From positions 1 to 64,000 of the forward strand of contig CAKUZB010000005.1 of NCBI GenBank assembly GCA_934717745.1: a stretch of DNA of 64,000 nt. The letters run 5' to 3'. This document shows, piece by piece, positions 24,716 through 32,731 of the stretch (positions are counted from its first letter, which is position 1; the number at the start of each line of letters is the position of its first letter). The notes under the pieces were generated by a model that had not been told where the DNA came from, ran no database searches, and worked only from the letters and a program-made list of their open reading frames with translations. The translations under genes and the position numbers were made by a program. The stretch is from an uncultured Candidatus Melainabacteria bacterium. GTDB taxonomy: Bacteria; Cyanobacteriota; Vampirovibrionia; Gastranaerophilales; Gastranaerophilaceae.

Positions 24716-25708
24716 ATGGCAAACATTCTAACAAAAGATTACCCAACATTAGTAGATGTGTTGAAAACACAAAATGATTCTGCAGATGTAATCGAAATGT
24801 GTGCAGAAGTAAATCCTATGATTAAAGATGCCGTTTATCAACAATGTAATGACGGTTCAACTCATGATGTAGTTGTTGTTAACGGTCTTGCAGAAGCACA
24901 ATTCCGTGCTTACTATGAGGGTGTTAAACCGTCAACAGGTAGAACAACTCAAGTAAAATTGACAACAGGTATGCTTGAATCAAGAGGATTAGCAGACAAA
25001 AAACTTGTTGATAAACATAAAAATCCTGCAAAATTTAGATTAGTTTTAAATAAAACACACATTGAAGCCATGAATAATACAATGCAAAAAGAAATAATCT
25101 ATGGTGTAAAAACTAAAGGTGGAAAATTCAATGGTTTAGCGACTTGTTATAACTCTATTTCTAATGATAAAAATAAAGTTGGCTATAACGTAGTCAATGC
25201 CAATGGCACAGGTGATAACTTAACTTCAATTTATATGGTATCTTGGGGCGATACTGGAACTTCTTTCATCTATCCAGATGCAGAAAATGACAATGGCGGT
25301 TTAAAACATACTGCAAAACCTGCCGACACTGTACGAAATGAGGACGGCACTGAATATGAAGCATATCGTGATATTTACGAATGGGATTTAGGTCTTTGTG
25401 TCGCAAACTGGAAATCTGGTGGTAGAATTGCAAATATTGATGTTTCAAAATTTGGCACAGATGATGCTCCGGATTTAGAAGATTTGATGACAACATTATA
25501 TTACAAAACAATGGGTAAACGTACAGGTATGAACACAGTGTTCTACGTTCCTATAGAAGTAATCATTGAATTTGAACGACAAGTTAAAGCAAAATATAAA
25601 AATCCTGCAGATGTTATTAAATATCTTGATGAAGATATTGTTGCTTTCAAAAAAATTCCACTTAGATTGTGTGAACAAATTTCAACTAATGAAGCAAAAG
25701 TTGCTTAG
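24716..25708 (+). CDS. Major capsid protein
   Basis: This 330-residue protein begins MANILTKDYPTLVDVLKTQN. Its position after the scaffold and before the cement protein, its size and its strong AAAGGAAA ribosome site support it as the HK97-fold capsid protein of BPP-1-like podoviruses. Features include a helical N-arm, 'NPADVIKYLDEDIVAF..IPLRLCEQI' at the C-terminus and long loops with Gly/Asn/Asp. No protease gene is adjacent, as in T7-like phages. Confidence 0.85.
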   Translation: MANILTKDYPTLVDVLKTQNDSADVIEMCAEVNPMIKDAVYQQCNDGSTHDVVVVNGLAEAQFRAYYEGVKPSTGRTTQVKLTTGMLESRGLADKKLVDKHKNPAKFRLVLNKTHIEAMNNTMQKEIIYGVKTKGGKFNGLATCYNSISNDKNKVGYNVVNANGTGDNLTSIYMVSWGDTGTSFIYPDAENDNGGLKHTAKPADTVRNEDGTEYEAYRDIYEWDLGLCVANWKSGGRIANIDVSKFGTDDAPDLEDLMTTLYYKTMGKRTGMNTVFYVPIEVIIEFERQVKAKYKNPADVIKYLDEDIVAFKKIPLRLCEQISTNEAKVA

Positions 25709-25775
25709 TTGAAAAACAAAAAATAGTATGGGGTTGCGGTCCTATTCCGCAAAAATAATATCACTTCCGGAACGG

Positions 25776-25798
25776 TCAAAAGACCGTTCCTCAATCAA
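25776..25798 (+). terminator. Hairpin between capsid and cement genes
   Basis: GGAACGGTC-AAAA-GACCGTTCC is a perfect 9-bp stem. It is followed by TCAATC rather than a T-run, so it may be an mRNA stabiliser or partial terminator that raises capsid over downstream expression. Confidence 0.6.
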
Positions 25799-25812
25799 GA
25801 AAGGAAATAAAA

Positions 25813-26226
25813 ATGAATTTTGATAAAAGACTTATGTTTTGTGAAGAACAAGCAATCACTGCAAGTGCCGTTTCAGAAAACACAATTGAATTAGGCGAAA
25901 ATGATGTTTCAGTTGGTGGTCCAGTTCCATTGTTTATGTTCGTAAACGAAAAATTTGAGGGTACTGCAACTGGATTGACTGTTAAAATTCAAGTTAATGA
26001 CAAGGCAGATTTTTCTGGAACTACAGCAACGTTACTTGAAGAAACAATTGCAATTGCCGATTTAAAAGAAGGTAAAATTCTTCCACCAAAATATATGCCA
26101 AAAGGTGCTAAAGGGTTTGCTAGATTGTCATTTACTGTAGAGGGTTCTAATACTCCTGCATTTACTAAAGGTAAACTTACTGCAGGAGTTGTTGATGCAA
26201 TTCATGAAGACTATACAGACATTTAG
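25813..26226 (+). CDS. Bbp16-like capsid cement protein
   Basis: This 137-residue beta-rich protein starts MNFDKRLMFCEEQAITASAV. The 'D..L.F...QA.T.SA.S....DLG' opening and the later 'PKGAKGFARLSFTVEGSN' are typical of Bbp16-family cement proteins, which bind the capsid surface and stiffen it. It sits directly after the major capsid gene. Hairpins of related sequence (GGAACG core) flank it on both sides. Confidence 0.75.
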   Translation: MNFDKRLMFCEEQAITASAVSENTIELGENDVSVGGPVPLFMFVNEKFEGTATGLTVKIQVNDKADFSGTTATLLEETIAIADLKEGKILPPKYMPKGAKGFARLSFTVEGSNTPAFTKGKLTAGVVDAIHEDYTDI

Positions 26227-26256
26227 TCTTTAGTTTTACAAATAAATTTCAGACAA

Positions 26257-26281
26257 GGAACGTAAAACCGTTCCTTGTTCC
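26257..26281 (+). terminator. Hairpin after the cement gene
   Basis: CAAGGAACG-TAAAACC-type loop-CGTTCCTTG forms a 9-bp perfect stem just after the cement gene. It shares the GGAACG/CGTTCC core with the hairpin before that gene. A T-run is absent, suggesting mRNA processing or partial termination. Confidence 0.55.
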
Positions 26282-26352
26282 TGAATTTATTATGGAATGC
26301 AAAACGTTCCGCAATAAGTTCAGAAATAAATAAATTACAAGGGAATTATACA

Positions 26353-26940
26353 ATGGACTATACAAAACAAAAAATTTTCAATCTTGCATTAAAAAATTTG
26401 AAAGTTTCAGTACCAGTTTCGGCTTCAAATACTAGTGAGAAAAATTACTCTGTGCTTAACGAATATTACAACACAGCGAAACTTCAAGTGTTAGAAGCGA
26501 CAGACTGGGCATTCGCAAATTCTTACAAACAACTAATTTCTTTGAATGATAGACCATTAAACCCTTGCTACGAATATGCTTATGACTATCCTAATGATGT
26601 TGCGTGTCCTCGGCTAATTGTTGTTGGACGTGGTGAACCACAAGAGCATTTTGAAGTCGCAAGTGTTGGTAAAAAATTACAGATTTGGACAAACAGAGAA
26701 AATGCAGTTCTTAAATACACAAAGAATAATGTTATAGAAAGTGAATTTACTGCAAGTTTTGCAATTGCCTTATCTTGGTATCTTGCGTTTCTTGCCTGTC
26801 CAACAATAGCAGGTGCAAGAGCAACCCAAAGTGATTGTATGGCAATTTATAAGGAACAAATTCAACAAGCAGAAGTTACAAATGCAAATATTGATTATCC
26901 TGTTGTTGAAAGTGCTTGTAACTGGTTAGATGTGAGATAA
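26353..26940 (+). CDS. Tail tubular protein A (gp11-like)
   Basis: This 195-residue protein starts at MDYTKQKIFNLALKNLKV. The N-terminal helix region 'NLALKNLKV', 'EYYNTAKLQVLEATDWAFAN' and the C-terminal 'SEFTASFAIALSWYLAFLACPTIAG' fit podovirus tail tubular protein A (adaptor between portal and nozzle). Position before the nozzle gene agrees. The upstream 26 in-frame residues cover the hairpin and are not likely translated. Confidence 0.8.
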   Translation: MDYTKQKIFNLALKNLKVSVPVSASNTSEKNYSVLNEYYNTAKLQVLEATDWAFANSYKQLISLNDRPLNPCYEYAYDYPNDVACPRLIVVGRGEPQEHFEVASVGKKLQIWTNRENAVLKYTKNNVIESEFTASFAIALSWYLAFLACPTIAGARATQSDCMAIYKEQIQQAEVTNANIDYPVVESACNWLDVR

Positions 26941-26944
26941 TATT

Positions 26945-29293
26945 ATGGCTAGATATGTTCAAAAATCTTTTAATGGTGGTGAAATCTCGCCAACAATTCA
27001 TGCAAGAAATAACTTACAACGTTATGAAAATTCTCTTAGCAAATTAAAGAATGGTTTTGTTCATGCTGAAGGGTGTGTTTCAAATCGCCAAGGTACTGAA
27101 TTTGTTAATTACGCAAAATTTAACGATAGAAAAAGTCGTGTAATTCCATTTGTTTTTAATACAGAGCAAACATATATTATTGAACTTGGACATAAATATG
27201 CAAGATTTTTCAAAGACGGTGGACGTATTATTTATCCTTCAAATTATGGGGTTAGTTATGAGGGAACATTCTCTTTTATTGAAACTGTTCAAAATTCTGA
27301 CGAAACTAATGTCTACAAATATCAATTAGGTAATAATGATTATGTATATTCTTCAAAAGAAGAAAACTCTTTATCAATTGATGATATTTTATATGCTGAT
27401 GTAGAACTGTCAAATGCATATTGTTCTGAGGAGTTTAATTTATCATCAAAAGGAAAAATAACAAATATTGATATTGAAAGCCACACAATTGGCATTGATG
27501 TTGATAATAGTAAAAAAGATTTAAGAGGTCTTCCTGTTGAAATAGAAACTCCATTTGAAGAAAAAGACTTATTCAAAATTAAATTTGCACAAAATGCTGA
27601 TATTATAACTTTGAGTTGCAAAGGTTATGTATCTCAAGATTTAATCCGTACTAGTCATTATGATTGGACGTTACAACCGCTTGATGCAAAACCAGATATT
27701 CAAGCACCGCTGAATGTAAAATGTACTTGGCACGGTGGAAGTGAATCCTCAAGAACATATAAGTATGTTATTACTGCGGTTAAAAACGAAACCTACGAAG
27801 AATCAGAAAGAAGTGCAGAGTGTTCTTGTAAAGGTGAACTTGAAGCAAATTGGGGTGTGAATGATTACATTGATGTAACTTGGGATAGTGTAGAGGGTGC
27901 GACTGAATATAATATTTACAGAAGTGTAAATGGTGTATTTGGTTATGTTGGAGTTTCAACAACAAATTCATTTCGTGATAATAAAATAGAACCAGATATT
28001 CAAGCAACAGCACCTATTTTCAAAAACCCTTTTGAAAACAATAATAATGCTGAAACAACAACTTGGTTTCAGCAACGTAGATTATTTGCAAATTTTGAAG
28101 ATTCACCTTCTAAATATGTTGCAACGCAAGTCGGCACAACAAAAAACTTTAATATTTCACGTCCTCTTATGGCATCAGATGCAATCACTATTACACTGTC
28201 TGACAATGGTGTAAATGCGATTAAACATCTTGTGGGAATGAAAGAGAAACTTGTTATTTTTACCACTCAAGCAGTTTGGGTTGCAGGTGGTTCTGACGGA
28301 ACATTTTCTGCAAATCCTTTACCAGAAAATTCAATTCATTTGTATTTTGGCTCTAGTGATGTTCAACCTGTTGTTTCTGGTAGAATGATTTTGTTTATTC
28401 AATCTGGCGGTGAAATTGTTCGTGATTTAGGTTATACTTGGTCTTCTGATTCTTACGATTCTGCTGAATTATCAATATGGGCTAAACATCTATTTGAAGG
28501 AAAAACCGTTATAGATATGGCATTCTGTGATGAGCCTTATCATCAATTGTTTTGCATTATGAATGACGGAACAATGAATGTCTTGACTTATGATAAAGCA
28601 CAAGAAGTTGCAGGTTGGGGGCAATATACTACTGACGGTGAATATGAATCAGTCGCTTCAATTCGTGAGGGAAAAGAAAATGTTGCTTATTTTATAATCA
28701 AACGAATTATTAACGGAGTTACAAAAAGATTTATTGAACGACAACCTTCAAGAATTATCTCAGAAGTTACAGATACACCTTTTGTCGATTGTTCGTTAAC
28801 GTATGAAGGTGAATTGACAAACCATTTATCAGGTTTAGATTATCTTGAAGGTAAAGAAATAAGTATAAATGCTAATGGCGGTTTTTATAAAATGACAGTT
28901 ATTGACGGACAAGTCGAACTTCCTATCCATTTTACAAAAGCGATTGTCGGAATTCCTTATGAATTTATGCTTAGAACATTAAATATAGAAGGTGATAACA
29001 CACACGGTTTGAATAAAAATATTGCACAGGTTGATGTTGGAGTTTATAAATCAAGAGAAGATTTTAAAATTATTACTAATGGAAATATTCCTTATGAAAT
29101 CCAAAGGTCTGACATTTCACACGAAATGGACGAAGAATTGATTACAGATGTTGTACGTTCTTATCCTCATTCCGACTGGACAGAACACGCAAACGTAACA
29201 ATTATTCAGAATAAAGCCTTACCGTTAACAGTTACAAGTATTGCTACAGTTTTAGACGTACAAACAGAGCCAACAGATGAACAGAGTCAATAA
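26945..29293 (+). CDS. Tail tubular protein B / nozzle (gp12-like)
   Basis: This 782-residue beta-rich protein begins MARYVQKSFNGGEISPTIHARNNLQRYENSLSKLKN (broken by turns). That N-terminal pattern ('SFNGGE.SP....R.D..RY..GL..L.NF.....G....R.GT.FV') is the hallmark of podovirus nozzle proteins. A fibronectin-like segment occurs at about residues 260-340 (VKCTWHGG...YNIYRSVNG). It forms the tail tip that contacts the cell and through which internal proteins exit. Confidence 0.88.
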   Translation: MARYVQKSFNGGEISPTIHARNNLQRYENSLSKLKNGFVHAEGCVSNRQGTEFVNYAKFNDRKSRVIPFVFNTEQTYIIELGHKYARFFKDGGRIIYPSNYGVSYEGTFSFIETVQNSDETNVYKYQLGNNDYVYSSKEENSLSIDDILYADVELSNAYCSEEFNLSSKGKITNIDIESHTIGIDVDNSKKDLRGLPVEIETPFEEKDLFKIKFAQNADIITLSCKGYVSQDLIRTSHYDWTLQPLDAKPDIQAPLNVKCTWHGGSESSRTYKYVITAVKNETYEESERSAECSCKGELEANWGVNDYIDVTWDSVEGATEYNIYRSVNGVFGYVGVSTTNSFRDNKIEPDIQATAPIFKNPFENNNNAETTTWFQQRRLFANFEDSPSKYVATQVGTTKNFNISRPLMASDAITITLSDNGVNAIKHLVGMKEKLVIFTTQAVWVAGGSDGTFSANPLPENSIHLYFGSSDVQPVVSGRMILFIQSGGEIVRDLGYTWSSDSYDSAELSIWAKHLFEGKTVIDMAFCDEPYHQLFCIMNDGTMNVLTYDKAQEVAGWGQYTTDGEYESVASIREGKENVAYFIIKRIINGVTKRFIERQPSRIISEVTDTPFVDCSLTYEGELTNHLSGLDYLEGKEISINANGGFYKMTVIDGQVELPIHFTKAIVGIPYEFMLRTLNIEGDNTHGLNKNIAQVDVGVYKSREDFKIITNGNIPYEIQRSDISHEMDEELITDVVRSYPHSDWTEHANVTIIQNKALPLTVTSIATVLDVQTEPTDEQSQ

Positions 29294-29789
29294 AAACGAA
29301 AAAGATGTTAGATATATTTTAGATAATTTGAGAGAAGAAGACCGTATTGAATGTATTGATTCAAAAGGCGAAAATTACAAAGAAATTATCTACAAAGAAA
29401 TTATGGAAACAGATTTTGATTGTCTTATTGGCGAAGATAGTGGAAAACCTGTTGTTATGGGTGGAGTATGGCGAACAAACCCTGATGTTCCTGATTGTGG
29501 TTGTGTTTGGCTATTATCGACTGATGAAGTTGTAAAACATCAAGTGTCATTATTAAGACACTTAAAACACGAATTTGAAAGATATGATGAAGAATTTTAT
29601 CTTACTTGTAACTACATACACGATTCAAATATTGTTGCAAGACGTTGGTTAGAATGGATTGGATTTAATTTTAACGGAATTAAAGGTATTCCTAAAAAAG
29701 AAAACTTTACCTTTTTCTACAGAATAAATCCAAAGATGAAAAGAATGAAAGGATTAGGTTCTTTAACGGAAGAACTTAAATCTCTATAA
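29277..29789 (+). CDS. gp13-like internal virion protein (GNAT-like fold)
   Basis: This 170-residue protein has the size and position of T7 gp13/DUF2833 proteins and a GNAT-like pattern: 'SGKPVVMGGVWRTNPDVPDCGCVWLLSTDEV' strands and 'CNYIHDSNIVARRWLEWIGFN' (acetyltransferase motif-like 'N..A.+..E..GF'). It starts inside the nozzle gene's end. In T7 the equivalent helps virion morphogenesis. Whether it transfers acetyl groups is unknown. Confidence 0.7.
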   Translation: MNRVNKNEKDVRYILDNLREEDRIECIDSKGENYKEIIYKEIMETDFDCLIGEDSGKPVVMGGVWRTNPDVPDCGCVWLLSTDEVVKHQVSLLRHLKHEFERYDEEFYLTCNYIHDSNIVARRWLEWIGFNFNGIKGIPKKENFTFFYRINPKMKRMKGLGSLTEELKSL

Positions 29790-29806
29790 AAAGAAAGGAC
29801 TTTGAT

Positions 29807-30523
29807 ATGTGTATAATTACGGCAACAGCAGTTGCATCTGCGTTAGGTATTTCACTTGGTGCATCAGCAGCAGGTGTAGCAGGAGTTGGTACTGCAGGTG
29901 TTTTAGCAGGTATTGCGAACACTGTTTTGGCAGTTGGTGCAATTGGTTCTACGGTTGCAGGGATTGCTTCAGGTGCTTATCAAGGTAGTGCAGCACAGGC
30001 ACAAGCAAATTACCAAAGACAAGTTGCGGAACAAAATGCAAAGATAGCACAAAAAGAAGCAACAGAAGAACGACAAGCAGGTATTGAAGCAGCAAGAACA
30101 GAACGCATAAAAGCACTTGCTGCACAAGGTCAACAAAAAACTGCCTTTGCTGCAAACGGCATGGAAATTGCAGAAGGTTCTGCTCTTGATACGATTGAAG
30201 ATACCGCTATGATTGGTGAGTTGAATGCTCTTAATTCTCAATACAATCATGAACAACGTGCTATAAACTACGAACAACAAGCCTATAATTTTCAAAACGA
30301 AGCAAACTTACAACAACTTAAAGGCGAAAGTGCAAGAACTGCTGGAACAATTAATGCTATTTCAAGTGCATCTAAAGGTCTTTCAGGTATTGCCGGAACG
30401 GTTTCTGATGTCTGGGGTGGTGGATTCGGTTCAACTCGTAACAATGGATTTAGCACAAGCGGAAGTGCAGGAACTGCACCTAAAAATGCAAAAGGTTACA
30501 AAGGTACATTACCGCAATTTTAG
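29807..30523 (+). CDS. gp14-like internal virion protein
   Basis: This 238-residue protein has a long Ala/Gly/Val-rich hydrophobic N-terminal half (residues about 5-60) and a Gln/Glu/Ala coiled coil (about 65-175). It ends in a Gly/Ser-rich tail. This is the make-up of podovirus gp14-like proteins, which leave the virion and form an outer-membrane pore during DNA ejection. Position between gp13-like and gp15-like genes agrees. Confidence 0.78.
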   Translation: MCIITATAVASALGISLGASAAGVAGVGTAGVLAGIANTVLAVGAIGSTVAGIASGAYQGSAAQAQANYQRQVAEQNAKIAQKEATEERQAGIEAARTERIKALAAQGQQKTAFAANGMEIAEGSALDTIEDTAMIGELNALNSQYNHEQRAINYEQQAYNFQNEANLQQLKGESARTAGTINAISSASKGLSGIAGTVSDVWGGGFGSTRNNGFSTSGSAGTAPKNAKGYKGTLPQF

Positions 30524-30535
30524 AGGATAATTAAA

Positions 30536-32716
30536 ATGGTACAAATAAGGTCATACGATAGAGAAGTACAAGCACAAAATATAGGCTCTCAATATGTTGA
30601 CGGTGGAAACGTTCAAGGTGCTTTTAGTGAAGATATTGCTAGAGCAGGAATGAATCTTGCTGATGCAGGTTTTCACGCAATGGCGACTGTAAATAAAATT
30701 GAAGAAGAAAAAGACAAAAGAAAAGCAATTGAACTTAAAAATGCGATTTATCAAGAATGGGAAAAACCTAATCTTTATTCACAAGACGGATATTTTAATC
30801 AGTTTGGCAAAAATGCATCAGGACGTTCAGGCGAAGTTCTACAATCTTACGATGATTTTATACAATCAAAAAGTAAAGAACTTGGTTTGACTTCAGGACG
30901 TGGGCAACGTTTTGTAAGCGAACTTTCAAGCAGAACAAGAGAACGTATTTCAAGAGATGTCCTTTCTCACGATTTAAAACAAACTCAAGATGCAAATAAA
31001 AACGAAGCAAGTCTTTTAATTCAAAACGTTACACAGCAAGGAGTTAATGATAGAAATACTAAAGACGGAATTCAACGTTGTGTTGCTGATGTTATTTCTG
31101 CAACTAAAAATTATGCACAAACTGCAAACCTTGATGAAACGCAAACAAAAATTTTAATAAATGCTAACGTATCTACTGCGTTAGGTAATATAATTGCAAA
31201 GTGTAATTCTGAAGATAGTTTAAGAGGAAAACAAATTCTTGAACAATTTGGAAGTTATCTTTCACCTGAACAAAGACAAAAACTTGAAGAAAGTTGCAAA
31301 CAAACTGAGTTTAACGTCCTATCAACAAGTTTTGCAACTGATTGTTTTACCAAAGGCTTAAATATCCAACAGGCTACAGAATTGGCTCTTCAAGAAAAAG
31401 ATTTGACATTGCGTGATGAAAAAGTTCGTAAAGTTACACAATATTATTCATTAAAGGAATCTGCACAAAAAAAAGTTGAACAAGATAGACTTGAAAAAGA
31501 ATTAAATACTGTTGCAGGAATGACTCCTGAAGAACTACAAAATTATAAAGTACCATTAGATATAAAACCCATTGACCGTGTAAGAATTGAAAACTACAAA
31601 GATGTTTTAATCAACGGAAACGGTCCACAATCTGATTTACAAACATATTTGAACTTACATCAGATGTCGTTGACTAATGCTGACAATTTTTCAAAAGTCA
31701 ACCTTAATTTGTATCAGGATAAATTAACAACAAGTGAATTAAAAGAACTTTCGGAAAAACAACAAAGAATAAAACAACACGGTTATTCTGAAATTTCTGA
31801 TGATAATGAATATATTGTTGCAACTGCCAAAAAATTTGGTTGGTGGCAAGAAGAACAAATGACAAATATTGTTCAAGGTTTAATAAATACTGATGAAGCA
31901 AGATATGGCAAACAAACTGCTAAAAATGATTTAGATAATCAAATTAATAAATATACCGAATTGTTATCTGCAAAAGGTAAAGGACAAGAAAAATCTGCTT
32001 ACGATATCTTAAAACAAAATTTATCTAAAGAATTTTTACAAAGAGTTTGGAACGGTCAAAAAGCCTACGAAAATAAACACGGAAAAATGACTCCGGAACA
32101 ATTTCGTTCAATGGTTAATAGCCTTGCAAACGAAACAAAGCAAAAGCAAATTCAAGGCAATTATAAAATAGCACGTCAAGAACTACAAGCGAAACAAGGC
32201 GAAAAAGAAGTTCTTGTAAATTTCAAACAACAAGATATTCCAAACATTGAAAATAAATTAGGTCATAAAGTGTATATTTCGTCTACTTATAGGAAGCCTA
32301 ATGGAAGTTATCATAGTTACCATTCCGACGGTCTTGCTATGGATATAGGCTATTCGTTTGCTGACGGTCGAATAATGTCGACACAACAAAGACTGACACT
32401 TGTTGGTGAAATTCTTGCAAATCCAAAGGTCAAAAAAATTGCAATCTCAACAAAAGATGCAAACGGACAAGCAATTTACAATGCTTTTAAAAATACTTAT
32501 GGAAACAAAATTCAAGATATGAACGCAAAAGGTTCTGACGGCAAAACTCAAGACCAAAGACTTGGTACAAATCATACTCATCACGTTCATATTACTTTTT
32601 ATGATAAACAACCAACTCAACAAAGAATTATTGTTGTTGATGCAAGCGGAAATAAATTTACGATTCCTGCATCACAACTTAATGAAGCAAAACGTCAAGG
32701 CTATAAACAAATATAG
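30536..32716 (+). CDS. gp15-like internal virion protein with C-terminal peptidase
   Basis: This 726-residue protein is helical for about 560 residues, as expected for gp15-like ejection proteins. It ends in a compact zinc-peptidase-like domain. Key elements are 'HSYHSDGLAMD' (His near 596, Asp near 602) and 'NHTHHVHITF' (about 680-688), the His-x6-Asp...His-x-His arrangement of D-Ala-D-Ala/M15-type peptidoglycan peptidases. It would cut the cell wall locally during DNA entry. T7 puts its wall hydrolase in gp16 instead, so the domain has moved between ejection proteins. Confidence 0.72.
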   Translation: MVQIRSYDREVQAQNIGSQYVDGGNVQGAFSEDIARAGMNLADAGFHAMATVNKIEEEKDKRKAIELKNAIYQEWEKPNLYSQDGYFNQFGKNASGRSGEVLQSYDDFIQSKSKELGLTSGRGQRFVSELSSRTRERISRDVLSHDLKQTQDANKNEASLLIQNVTQQGVNDRNTKDGIQRCVADVISATKNYAQTANLDETQTKILINANVSTALGNIIAKCNSEDSLRGKQILEQFGSYLSPEQRQKLEESCKQTEFNVLSTSFATDCFTKGLNIQQATELALQEKDLTLRDEKVRKVTQYYSLKESAQKKVEQDRLEKELNTVAGMTPEELQNYKVPLDIKPIDRVRIENYKDVLINGNGPQSDLQTYLNLHQMSLTNADNFSKVNLNLYQDKLTTSELKELSEKQQRIKQHGYSEISDDNEYIVATAKKFGWWQEEQMTNIVQGLINTDEARYGKQTAKNDLDNQINKYTELLSAKGKGQEKSAYDILKQNLSKEFLQRVWNGQKAYENKHGKMTPEQFRSMVNSLANETKQKQIQGNYKIARQELQAKQGEKEVLVNFKQQDIPNIENKLGHKVYISSTYRKPNGSYHSYHSDGLAMDIGYSFADGRIMSTQQRLTLVGEILANPKVKKIAISTKDANGQAIYNAFKNTYGNKIQDMNAKGSDGKTQDQRLGTNHTHHVHITFYDKQPTQQRIIVVDASGNKFTIPASQLNEAKRQGYKQI

Positions 32717-32731
32717 ATAAAAGGATTCAAG

